Assembly: GCA_035772405.1 (NCBI GenBank)
Contig: JAYKKM010000374.1
Span: 186,001-250,000 of the forward strand
Length of the DNA: 64,000 nucleotides
DNA from: Chrysogorgia sp. JL179-B06
Taxonomy: Eukaryota; Cnidaria; Anthozoa; Scleralcyonacea; Chrysogorgiidae
Reading direction: 5' to 3'
Made by a program: the position numbers and the translations under genes
The notes under the pieces: generated by a model
The model's database searches: none
What the model was told of the DNA's origin: nothing
What the model saw: the letters and a program-made list of their open reading frames with translations, nothing else
Shown: piece after piece, positions 33,060 through 43,209 of the stretch
Layout of the letters: every line of letters begins with the position of its first letter
Numbering within the stretch: position 1 is the first letter of the stretch

Positions 33060-33088
33060 GGGGGGGGGGGGGGGGGGGGGGGGGGGGG
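33060..33088. repeat. Poly-G tract (29 bases)
   Basis: Homopolymer run just right of the SINE array. Confidence 0.85.
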
Positions 33089-33539
33089 TATTTTTCAAGA
33101 AACCCTGCAAGGAATATATTTTTATCTGCGACTTAAGTATTAAAACTGAATTGTGATCGAAAACCTTTAAACTGCTCGCTGTGACTCATGCTTCGCTCGA
33201 AACATCAGCTCGTTCATCGGTTCACCATCTTAATATTTTATATATATATATATATAGTCATACCTCGTGTATTCATGATCGAAGGCATTAAAATGTTCAT
33301 CCATTCTGGTTTAGTCCAAGTTTAGACTTAATAGTGTTGGTAAATAAATCCATATATCAACTATCATTGAACAAAAACAGGGTAATAATATACAATACGG
33401 TGGCATGTTTTAGACGATAGATGATCATGAAAATTTATCGAAACCAAGTATCCATTGGCTAAATAAATCCATCGCCTGGCTCTGATTCGCCTTGTGTTGA
33501 ATAAAAATTTTAAAATACAGTAATCGTCGCCATGTTTAA

Positions 33540-33612
33540 TACACGATGCATACGCACGCGAGTCAAACTCGCGGCGATTCAATACAATCGCCGCGAGTTC
33601 GACTCGCGTAAC
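33540..33612. other. GC-rich palindrome
   Basis: ACTCGCGGCGATT and AATCGCCGCGAGT flank a 6-base centre (CAATAC), with outer CGCGAGT / ACTCGCG pairs. Cruciform-capable; no gene. Confidence 0.6.
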
Positions 33613-34357
33613 TCGCGTATTATATTTTGTTATAACACAAGCGCTATTTTCAGTTTGATAATCCTTCCAGGGACAAAATAATGAGCATTCAAAATTATGA
33701 AAATAACATATGTATTAAAGCTAAGGAACATGTTGGCTGTGATGTTTATAAACCGGAAAAACCTATATGAAATACCTCTGGAATATCTAAATCGAGGTTT
33801 TCCGTACGTTGTATTCCTTGGAAATTAATTTTAAAATAAACACGCTCCGCCGTCCTGAAACATGCAAGAAGTGCAGCAAGATGTGTAAACTTGAATGGTG
33901 TGTTTATTTAAGCTGTGTAAAATGAAGCAAGGCGTGTAAATTTGAATGGTGTGTTTATTTAAGATGTGTAAAATGAAGCAAGGCGTGTAAATTTGAATGG
34001 TGTGTTTATTTAAGATGTGTAAAATGAAGCAAGGCGTGTAAATTTGAATGGTGTGTTTTTGCCTATGGCGTGTAAAATGAAAAAACTGTGCTAAATTAAC
34101 ACACTATTCAATATTCAATGGTGTGTAAAAATTACACACAAAAACATATGTGTAAAATAACACGCCTACGTGAGTAAATACACGCATAGGTGTGTAGAAA
34201 AACACACAATGCGTGTAATAAAACACGCATGGTATGTAATAAAGCACACACAGTGTTTTTTTGCGTGTTTTAGCGGGCCACACTGTGCAATTTTACACAC
34301 TAATGTGTGTAAAATTGCGCATTTCGTGTGTAATTTTACACACCAGTTTTTAGAGTG

Positions 34358-34992
34358 TACGCTATGTTGTAAGACGTTACGCTACGTTGTAAAACATTAC
34401 GCTACGTTGTAAGACATTACACTACGTTGTAAGACGTTACGCTACGTTGTAAGACGTTACGCTACGTTGTAAGACATTACGCTACGTTGTAAGACGTTAG
34501 GCTACGTTGTAAGACATTACGCTACCTTGTAAGACGTTACGATACGTTTTAAGGCGTTACGCTATGTTGTAAGACATTACATGTACGCTACGTGGGAAGA
34601 CGTTACGCTACGTTTTAAGGCGTTACGCTATGTTGTAAGACGTTACGCTACGTGGGAAGACGTTACGCTACGTGGAAAGACGTTACGCTACGTTGTAAGA
34701 CGTTACGCTACGTTTTAAGGCGTTACGCTATGTTGTAAGACGTTACGCTACGTGGGAAGACGTTACGCTACGTGGGAAGACGTTACGCTACGTTGTAAGA
34801 CGTTACGCAATGTTTTAATGCGTTACGCTACGTTGTAAGACATTACGATACGTTGTAAGACGTTACGCTACGTTGTAAGACATTACGCTACGTTGTAAGA
34901 CGTTACGATAGGTTTTAAGGCGTTACGCTATGTTGTAAGACGTTACGCTACGTTGTAAGACATTACGCTACGTTGTAAGACATTACGCTACA
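34358..34992. repeat. 20-bp satellite array, middle block
   Basis: Thirty or so units close to GTTGTAAGACGTTACGCTAC with variants (GTGGGAAGAC, GTTTTAAGGC) that recur in order, suggesting short higher-order blocks. Starts at the right TA of the 7-kb element. Confidence 0.9.
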
Positions 34993-35512
34993 TTAGATAG
35001 ATAGATAGAAAACTTTATTTAACCACGCTGGCCCCGTCAACCGAAGCTGATTTCCACGGGAGGCGTGTACATAATAAGTATATAGTATTTAAAATTATTT
35101 ACAAAATAAGATATATGATAATATAGTATTAAGGAAATTGATAGTAACTAACGTAATGAACTGGTATAAATCTATTTATAGGAACATCTATTTACAATTA
35201 CTATTAATGTGAGTAGCTATTTTATTCCTAAACGAAGCAATGGATTTCCTTCGGAATATAATTCCAAAGGTATGCCCAGTCATACATGAAACTCTTTTTC
35301 ATGCTATTTGTACAAAAACTACTCGAAATATCCTGAAGATTGTAGTTTGTCATCTCACCTTTATATTTGAAAAGATTAGTGAGTGATTCAGGACCCATTT
35401 TATTTAGTATTTTGTACATCATTTTTGCTTTAGCTTTTTGTCTTTCTGTTTTAAGTGGCACCCAGCCTAGCGCCTGCAGAGCAACAGAATGATCTATATC
35501 ATTGCTCATATT
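34993..35512 (-). pseudogene. 5'-truncated CR1/L2-like LINE in the satellite
   Basis: The minus-strand frame 35521-35228 codes the C-terminal end of a non-LTR reverse transcriptase (LGWVPLKTERQKAKAKMMYK, later KKSFMYDWAYLWNYIPKEI). The 3' end is a TATC/TAGA tail at 34993-35010. Satellite units abut both sides, so the fragment inserted into the array. One deletion relative to the usual family order is likely before KKSFMYD. Confidence 0.75.
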
Positions 35513-36100
35513 GTAAGACATTACGCTACGTTGTAAGACGTTACGCTACGTTTGAATGCGTTACGCTACGTTGTAAGACGTTACGCTACGTTGTAAGACG
35601 TTACGCTACGTTTTAAAACATTACGCTACGTTGTAAGTCGTTACGCTACGTTTTAAGACGTTACGCTAAGTTGTAAGACGTTACGCTACGTTGTAAGACG
35701 TTACGCTACGTTGTAAGACGTTACGCTACGGTGTACGACGTTACGCTACGTTGTAAGATATTACGCGACGTGGAAAGACGTTACGCTACGTTTTAAGGCG
35801 TTATGCTACTTTTAAGAGGTTATGCTACGTTGTAAAACGTTAAGCTACAGGTAAGTTGTAAGATGCTACTCAACGTTGTAAGACGCTACACAACGTTGTA
35901 CGACGCTACGTAAAGTTGTAAGACGCTATGCAACGTTGTACGACGTTACGTAAAGTTGTAAGACGTTACGCTACGTGGAAAGACGTTATGCTATGTTGTA
36001 AGACGTTACGCTACGTTAGAAGGCGTTACGCTACGTTGTAAGACGTTACCCAACGTTGTAAGACGCTACACAACGTTAGGAGATGTTACGCTACATTGTG
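35513..36100. repeat. 20-bp satellite array, right block
   Basis: Continuation of the 20-bp unit, more diverged toward 36100 (GTTGTACGACGCTAC, ACAACGTTGTAAGAC). Confidence 0.9.
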
Positions 36101-36221
36101 ACACTAAAGAAAGAAGCTGTTTTGGAGCGCTAATTCGGACCCTGATTCCCTACGCGGCACATCACGTTTAATAAGTAAATTATTCGGTTATTTCGCCCAT
36201 ATTAAAATAATTCTAGTCAAG

Positions 36222-36745
36222 ATGGCGATCGGACACGGTCTATTTGGCTCCAGCAACTTTTGTTTAATTTTATACCTCTACTTAACTTTATCCAGTATTG
36301 CTGCTGTTGAAATAAAGTTTCGGAATCGGGATTGCTGTACTGAAGTTTTCTACGTTTCACAGATGGTATGCACAAATAAAATCGAAGGTTTGTTACACCA
36401 AGTCAAAAGCTCGACGAGTAAGCCTGAGCCTATTTCAACATCGACTCAAGTTGTTGTCGGATGTCGTCTCGTCCTTCAAACGGGATTATCAATGTTATTG
36501 ATTTGCCTTTCAAATGACATCGAGACTCAACCTGGTCCACCTGCAGTTTCCGAAACGTTTACCGAGTTACCAAATACACGAGGTTTAAAAGTTGGCCATC
36601 TAAATGCTCGAAGTATCCTTTACAAAATGGACGAAATCCGTATGATGATTAAATATAACAATTTTGATATTCTCTCTATATCAGAAACCTGGCTAGATGA
36701 CTCAATCCTAGATTCTGAGATAATGCTGCCTGGTTATACCTTATT
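36222..36745 (+). pseudogene. LINE ORF, N-terminal part: 2A-like motif and endonuclease start
   Basis: The frame opens with ATG at 36222, has a hydrophobic leader, then LLICLSNDIETQPGP followed by Pro. That is a 2A-type ribosome-skipping motif with Gln for the usual Asn; 2A-like peptides at LINE N-termini are known. The endonuclease begins LKVGHLNARSILYKMDEI and FDILSISETWLDDSI (catalytic Glu in ETW). It ends at LPGYT, where the inverted LINE is inserted; the trailing leucines are the (TTA)n tail of that insert. Confidence 0.8.
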
Positions 36746-38747
36746 ATTATTATTATTATTATTATTATGAACTATATTTCAACACGGTACAATTTCACCT
36801 GATAAATTAATTATTTACAAAGAAAAGAAAAAAGGTGATCTTCCAACCGGCCGTGCTTATACTAGTAAAAATATGAATTACGATATTTACAAGAAAGTTA
36901 ATTATAACTATAGATAAGAACAAAGGCAAAATGAATATGTTACTTAATGTTAACATGTACGTTTTATGCTAGTTTTAAAATTAGCAATAGTTTCCGAGGA
37001 CTTTTGTGATAAAGAAAGACAGTTCCAGACTTCCGCCCCTCTGTATGAGAATGCATTTTTCATATTGTTTGTTTTTGGTTTAGGTAATGTCAAATTGGCT
37101 CTCGATTGTCTTGTGTTATGGTCGTGTACGTCACTAATATTTATAAACATATCACACAAATAATCAGGAACCATTCTGTTTTTTACCTTGTACATGAAAA
37201 TTGAAAGTTGTTGCATCCTTCGTTTTTCGAGGTTCGGAATTCCTAGCTTACTTAATATGTCAGCTGATCGTGTCGTATAATTCTCACGTGAGATTATTCG
37301 AAACGCCCTGCTCTGTAACTTTTGTAGTTTATCTGCTAATATTTTCCCTAGGCAACCCCATACTTGAGCACAATAATCGAAGTAAGGTTGAATTATGGAT
37401 TGGTATATTGTTATTAGGGTATTATATTCGATTGTATCTCGAAGTCGTCTGAGTATACCGAGGCCTGAGGTGACCTTTTTTGAAATGTGTTCGACTTGCG
37501 CTGACCAGCTTAGAGACTCATCTATCATTAGGCCCAACGATTTTGTCGTTTTAACTCGCTTAATTTCTAAATTACCAATATTGATAACTGGATCAAAAGT
37601 TAGTTGGCTAAGCCTTTTCTTGGTACCAATTATCATATATTCGGTTTTACTGTTATTTAAAGTTAATTTATTTGCAGACAGCCAATTTGCAACATTGTTT
37701 AAATCGCCATTCAATATTTCTTCAATTACTTTAATATCATCACTTGCTGTTGCAATTTGGGTATCATCTGCAAACATGTCTGGTTTTGCCCTGTTTAGAC
37801 ACTTTGGTAAGTCATTGATGTAAATTAGAAATAACAATGGGCCTAAACCAGAACCTTGCGGTATGCCTGTTTTCATAATTGATGGGCTTGATGTATTACC
37901 ATTCACACAACAGTACTGGGTCCTATTTGATAGATACGACTCCAGCCAGCGATGCGCTGTTCCTTTTATTCCATAACTTGCTATTTTGTTTAAAAGTATG
38001 TTATGGTCGACAGTATCAAATGCTTTTTTTAGGTCCAGAAACACAATCCCATTTAGTTTACCAATATCAATGTTTTTGTACCACTCGTTAGTAATATCCA
38101 GCAGTGCTGTAACAGTTGAGTGTTGTGATCTAAATCCGTGTTGGCAATTTGTAAGCAGATTAAAGTCATGTAGATAATTATAGATCTGGTTATGAATCAG
38201 CTTTTCCGCAATTTTGGCAACTACTGAAATAACCGATATCGGTCTGTAATTGGTCATTTCATCTTTAGCTTCAGACTTAAATATCGGAGTAATCCTAGCG
38301 ATTTTCCAATCATTGGGAAATATGCCTGTTATAATGGAATGGTTAAATATGGATGTTAGAAATGGTGCAATAACTGATGCTGAAATTTTTAGGATACGAG
38401 ATGAGATACCATCAATTCCAGATGCTTTGTTGGGCCCTAAACCATGGAGTAGTTTTAAAACATCACTTTCTAGAATTTCTTGAAAGCTAGGGAGCCCATG
38501 AACTGGATGATTTATATCACTAAGAAAACTATCCGGTGAAATACTCGATCGAGGTATTTCGTTCGCAAGTTTTTCTCCCAGTTCAATAAAATATGTATTA
38601 AAGGCATCTGGAATCAGAGTTTCGTCAATTATTTCACCATTCCCATCCTTCATTTCTGGGATTTTATTATTATTTGACGTTCTATTCATCAATTCGTTAA
38701 GTGTTTTCCATGTTTGTTTTAAATTTCCTAAATTGCTATGTAGTTTG
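36746..38747 (-). mobile_element. Nested, inverted, 5'-truncated LINE
   Basis: On the minus strand it runs from a truncation point at about 38747 to a (TAA)n 3' tail (36746-36768 on +). The host LINE reads up to CTGGTTATACCTTA on one side and from CTTAGCAAGATG on the other, so CTTA is the likely target duplication. No endonuclease is present, which fits 5' truncation. The remaining ORF is intact, suggesting a recent insertion. Confidence 0.85.
36950..38692 (-). CDS. Non-LTR reverse transcriptase (580 aa, intact)
   Basis: The open frame extends upstream of the ATG to the truncation point. Reverse transcriptase blocks appear in order: KIARITPIFKSEAKDEMTNY with RPISVI, then NGIVFLDLKKAFDTVDHNIL, GIPQGSGLGPLLFLIYIND, and the catalytic MFADDTQ. 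The C-terminal end carries the usual LINE connection domain (KLQSRAFRIISRENY, NTRQSRANLTLPKP). It would copy LINE RNA at a nicked target, but without the endonuclease this copy is not autonomous. Confidence 0.92.
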   Translation of the reverse strand: MMNRTSNNNKIPEMKDGNGEIIDETLIPDAFNTYFIELGEKLANEIPRSSISPDSFLSDINHPVHGLPSFQEILESDVLKLLHGLGPNKASGIDGISSRILKISASVIAPFLTSIFNHSIITGIFPNDWKIARITPIFKSEAKDEMTNYRPISVISVVAKIAEKLIHNQIYNYLHDFNLLTNCQHGFRSQHSTVTALLDITNEWYKNIDIGKLNGIVFLDLKKAFDTVDHNILLNKIASYGIKGTAHRWLESYLSNRTQYCCVNGNTSSPSIMKTGIPQGSGLGPLLFLIYINDLPKCLNRAKPDMFADDTQIATASDDIKVIEEILNGDLNNVANWLSANKLTLNNSKTEYMIIGTKKRLSQLTFDPVINIGNLEIKRVKTTKSLGLMIDESLSWSAQVEHISKKVTSGLGILRRLRDTIEYNTLITIYQSIIQPYFDYCAQVWGCLGKILADKLQKLQSRAFRIISRENYTTRSADILSKLGIPNLEKRRMQQLSIFMYKVKNRMVPDYLCDMFINISDVHDHNTRQSRANLTLPKPKTNNMKNAFSYRGAEVWNCLSLSQKSSETIANFKTSIKRTC

Positions 38748-40140
38748 CCTTGATAATACGAACATTTTGTATCTTAGCAAGATGTGATCGAAGAAATGGC
38801 AAACGTGGTGGTGGTGTGTTGATCTATGTTCGGGATAATCTGCCTTACAAACCCAGAGAAGATCTCACATTGCGAAATAATTCAGAATCATGCTGGATTG
38901 AAATACTTAAACCCAAACGCAAGAAAATGCTTTTCTGTTGTGTTTACAGACCTCCAGATTCTTCGCTTGATGTATTTATCGATGATTTTGATAAGATATT
39001 ATCAACACTATCGCCTAATTTTGAAATCATTATAATGGGTGATTTTAATGTTGATTTTATTGTGCCAAGAACTGTCAAACCCAAATTTCAACAAAAACAA
39101 AAACTCCAACGATTGAGTAGTAAACACAATTTGGATCAGATGATCAAGACACCCACAAGAGTTACCGAAACATCTCAAACAGCCATTGATCTCTTGTTTA
39201 CAAACAATATACATCGTATGGTTGCAAGTGGTGTGATAATATCGTCCATTAGCGATCATTTTTTAATATTTGGTATTATTAAATCTGGCATTCCTAAAAC
39301 TCCCCCGAGAATTATTGAAAGACGTACATACAGAAATTACAATAAAGCTGCATTCATTAAAGACCTGAATGAAACTGATTGGAATATAGATCATTTATGT
39401 CGCGAAGGAGTAAACTTTGCAGTGGACACTTGGGTGAAAATGTTTACCGCTGTAGCTGATCGTCATGCTCCAATTAAGAAGGTCCGCGTAAAAGGTATAC
39501 AAGTTCCTTGGATGTCTAGTAAACTAAATCAACTTATGCGAGACCGTGATCATTTCCACCGTATAGCAATCAAAACTCGTGCTGGCAGACATTGGGAGAA
39601 GTATAAAAAACTTAAAAACTCGGTAAATAAGGAAGTAACGAAATGTAAATCGGATTATTATCAAGATTTAACTTCACGTAAGTCTGGTACTACACCTTCT
39701 TGCATTATTACTAATAATATATGCCACACAACACCACAATCAATCGCAGAGAATCTCAATTTGCATTTTTCAACAATTGGAAAGAAACTGGCTGATAAAT
39801 TAAAATCAATGCTAGATGACATCTTCCCAACGTATTTAAATAATGAAAGTGGAAAACAATTTACTTTTCAACCTATTACCACCACATTCATCAAAGATCA
39901 ACTTACTCAACTCAAGACGAACAAAGCTATAGGACTCGATAATATAAGTGCCAGGCTATTGAAAGACTCTGCTGCTGTTATTGCACCAACCCTTACTGAG
40001 ATTTTCAATTTGTCACTTGTTTCTTCCAAATTCCCTACAATTTGGAAATCAGGCAGGGTAACCGCACTTTTTAAAAAAGGTGACCGTATAGATCCTAATA
40101 ACTACAGACCAATAACAATTTTACCAAACGCTGAGCAAGA
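38748..40140 (+). pseudogene. Host LINE: endonuclease (rest) and RT start
   Basis: Resumes the frame broken at 36745 (LARCDRRNGKRGGGVLIYV). It contains the endonuclease GDFNVDF and SDHFLIFG motifs and continues to the RT opening (GRVTALFKKGDRIDPNNYRP followed by ITILPN). A frameshift at about 40130-40145 sends it to a stop (EQDP). Confidence 0.85.
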
Positions 40141-40800
40141 TCCTTGAAAAAGCAGTCCATTGCCAAATCTTCATTTTTTTACAAGAAAACAAAATCCTAA
40201 CATCTAAGCAATTTGGTTTTAGACCAAAGCGGTCTACTGACATTGCTCTTATACAATTTACTGACTCTATACTCCAAAACATGGACAACGGACGCCTAAC
40301 CGGAGCAGTGTTCTTGGATCTATCAAAGGCTTTCGATACCGTAGATGACAATATTCTCATTAACAAACTGTCTTCAATTGGTTTAACAATGCTAGTGGTC
40401 GATTGGTTCAGGAGTTATTTGTTGAACAGATCACAACTGACTACTATTGGCGACAAACGGTCTTCCTCAATGTCTGTACCTGTTGGTGTACCACAAGGCA
40501 GCATACTGGGGCCTCTACTATTTAATATTTTTGTGAACGATTTACCCTTGTGTCTCCAATCATGTGAAGTTACATTATATGCAGATGACACTGTCATATA
40601 TTTTTCTTCTACCTCCATCACTGAAATTGAAGATAAAATTAACAATGACTTATCCAGAGTTGCTGACTGGTTTGGGAACAATCTGTTAACTTTAAATAAC
40701 AGTAAATCTAAATTTGTCTTAATTGGCAGTCATCACAAACTTAGTTCTTGCGATGGAATCAATCTATCTATTAAAGATGTAAAAATTGGGCATTGTGACA
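40141..40800 (+). pseudogene. Host LINE: RT core
   Basis: In the shifted frame: LEKAVHCQIFIFLQ, KQFGFRPKRSTD, GAVFLDLSKAFDTVDDNIL, VPQGSILGPLLFNIFVNDL and LYADDTVIYF (catalytic YADD). A second frameshift lies at about 40790-40800, after KDVKIGH. Confidence 0.85.
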
Positions 40801-41391
40801 CTCAATTATCTTGGAGTTACAATCAATCAAACTCTAACATGGTCAGACCACATCGAATCATTAAGTAAGAAAATCAATCAGAGGATCGGTTTGTTGAGAC
40901 GAGTTCATTATCTCTTACCACAACAGTGTTGCATTACCTTATACAACGCATTGGTTCTACCCCTGTTTGAGTATGCAGACATCGCCTGGGGTGACAAGAA
41001 TAATGTCACATTAATGGACTCTCTCCAAATTCTTCAAAATAAGGCTGCGAAAATAATTCTTGGAATTCCTCCACATTATTCAGCAAGTAAAGCCCTTGAA
41101 ACTCTACGATGGAAACCAGTATTTTTAAGACGTCAACTTCATCGATGTGTCGCTGTATACAAATCAGTTAATGGTTTTGTGGATTTCGATTTTAACCTTA
41201 TAGAAAATAAAAATATTCATCATTATAACACTCGTAGACGTTCTGATCTACATCTTCCTCAGGCTAAAACCAATTGGGGCAAACAACGTTTTACCTTCAG
41301 CGCACTCAAGGACTGGAATAATTTACCATTGGACATTAGAAATTTAGATAGTCTTGCTTTTTTTAAATCTAAATTAAAATCACTCTTCTGA
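40801..41391 (+). pseudogene. Host LINE: C-terminal RT connection domain
   Basis: Reads LNYLGVTINQTLTWSDHIES, LPLFEYADIAWGD and ILQNKAAKIILGIPPHYSA, ending KLKSLF and stop at 41391. Normal end for the family. Followed by an AT-rich 3'UTR and a (TTA)n tail at 41623-41643. Confidence 0.85.
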
Positions 41392-41643
41392 CAATGATTG
41401 TGACATTTTACTTTAACCTATTGAATTTTTTTAATATCTCGTTGTATAATAATAATCTAACTTTAGTCTAGAAAATTGTATTACTTTTTAACTATATAAC
41501 TACATCATTTATTGTATTATATTGTTATTATTATTGTATTACTACATAACTAATTAATGTAATTATTTATTATTCATAGGGTCCCAATGAAAAACACCGT
41601 ATGGTGATATGGGTTTCCCTAATTAAATATTATTATTATTATA

Positions 41644-42756
41644 TAATGGCTGCCATTTTAAATATTCTTTGATGTGCATATAACCTTGTTAGGAAGCAAA
41701 ATTATTTTGAATTCCTAACACACAAACAAGGTCCTATTAAATGGCTAATTAAGACACACGTCATAAAGGAATATTCAAATTGGTTGCCATTATGAAAGAG
41801 ATCTATTATTTTGAATGCTTAAACAATACCACAATTAAAGGTTTCCCCATTTGTGGATTAGTTTCCTAGTATTTCCAAGATTCTTGTGAGTTGCTAGGAA
41901 ACCAATTTTTCTTTTTGTCTTTTAAAATGTAATTCTTAGCATGTGTTGGCAGAGATATATTGAACACAAACAATACTGCTTTCTTTCAACTTATTTTGTA
42001 CAGAAATGCTCTTTTTCTCCTTATTTGAAAGGGTATAATATTTTTCATACTTCACGCTGGAGCGTTATGTACTTATTCTGAGAGCAACTTCATTCAAATT
42101 GAAAATGACAGAAAGTGGCTTACTATAGTGAAATATATTCAAGGAAATACATTATAAGAATTTTGAACTGGACCCTTGTATTGACTACTTTGATTATGGT
42201 TACATCATATGATAGATACTTATTTTTGCAAAATTCTCACTGCATGCTCAAAATTTGAGATACAGGTATATGTCTCTTACATTTGGTAATAATAACAGCC
42301 TGTAGAAGCTAAGAATACAAAAAGCAACACCTTTAAAACTGTATTTGCTACAAGATACTTTTTAAAAACACCAGCCTTGTGCCACAATAATTTGACAGTT
42401 CTGGTTTCACTTAGCAACTCCCAAACAGCATATTTCTCACCCCAAACGATCAAATAACAACATTTTGATATTTTAGATTTATAGTGCAATAATTTGCAAT
42501 TAATATATATTTCTTCTATCATTCCCACCAATTGGCAAGATGAGTAAACTTGCCTGCTCTATATCTAAGCAAATACAATGCCTGTCAAAAAGAGCTTAAC
42601 ATTTTTATTATTTGATCATTTAAGATGAGAAATATGATGTTTTCATGAGAGTTCCTGAGTGAAACCAGAACTACAAAATATACGTGTGGTTAGAATTTTA
42701 CCAAAATAAACATCTATCGTATGATGTAACCTTAACATACAAATAGATGTATATAC
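41644..42756. other. Intron of the Roco-PNP gene; no gene recognised
   Basis: AT-rich sequence between the LINE tail and linker exon 2. Short frames only. Confidence 0.5.
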
Positions 42757-42804
42757 CTGTACTTGTACTTGAGCCTTTGTTTTTCTGAAACTCTTTAACA
42801 ACCT
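42757..42804 (-). CDS. Roco-PNP gene: linker exon 2
   Basis: A 48-base exon, acceptor TATTTAACAG and donor GTATATAC, phase 1 to phase 1. It codes VVKEFQKNKGSSTST after the split Glu codon. It joins the long LRR-Roc-COR exon (phase 1 end) to linker exon 3. Hydrophilic, probably a flexible linker. Confidence 0.65.
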
Positions 42805-43209
42805 CTGTTAAATATGAAGAATATTCAAAATAAATATTCAATATTTTATTCTATTTTTTGCATCTTTTTAAAATTAAAATACTTGGTGAGTCTAATTAAA
42901 AAACTGCAGCAATAATCAAAGTTAAAAAATATATTTAAATATATTCAAAACAACAATTCAAACGTTTTTTGGTCTCTGCATGATTGAAATATATTACAGG
43001 ATTGACCACAGGTCTATTTATAGGCATGTCATTTTCAAATGTGAACTGGCACAGTTAAATTGGCTTGTGCTGTAAATCAGGTAAGCTCCTCTTAAAAATA
43101 AAATGTTCTTTCTTGATTGGAATAGATAAATCTGTGCACAATATATTAGAAAACACAGAAAATAGTGTTTATGTGAACATCAAAACTTTAACAAATACAA
43201 TACTATTAC

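Larger units (their letters stand above)
27304..34357 (+). mobile_element. 7054-bp TA-flanked DNA transposon-like element
   Basis: The ends are a perfect inverted 12-mer CACTCTAAAAAC / GTTTTTAGAGTG, extended imperfectly by GTGTGTA..AAATTACACAC. It is flanked by TA on both sides (27302-27303, 34358-34359). Removing it with one TA restores a continuous 20-bp satellite, which is direct evidence of insertion. Both subterminal regions (27304-27590, 33880-34357) are packed with GTGTGTAAA / TTTACACAC motifs, including a roughly 50-bp tandem repeat at 33890-34060. It carries candidate spliced exons (30870-31418), SINEs and (TATAA)n tracts. No transposase catalytic motif was recognised, so the superfamily is unknown. 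Confidence 0.75.
36110..41643 (+). mobile_element. CR1/L2-like LINE, interrupted by a second LINE
   Basis: One non-LTR element runs from about 36110 to the (TTA)n tail at 41623-41643. It carries an apurinic-type endonuclease and a reverse transcriptase. It is split at about 36745 by an inverted LINE (36746-38747), and the coding sequence resumes at about 38748. Two frameshifts further on (near 40140 and 40800) make it defective. Without the insert it would be about 3.5 kb. Confidence 0.85.

Noticed and set aside
34358..36100. CRISPR-like direct repeats
   Set aside because: Contiguous 20-bp satellite without spacers.
37395..37823. Plus-strand frames over 36950-38692
   Set aside because: Shadows of the inverted LINE reverse transcriptase on the minus strand.
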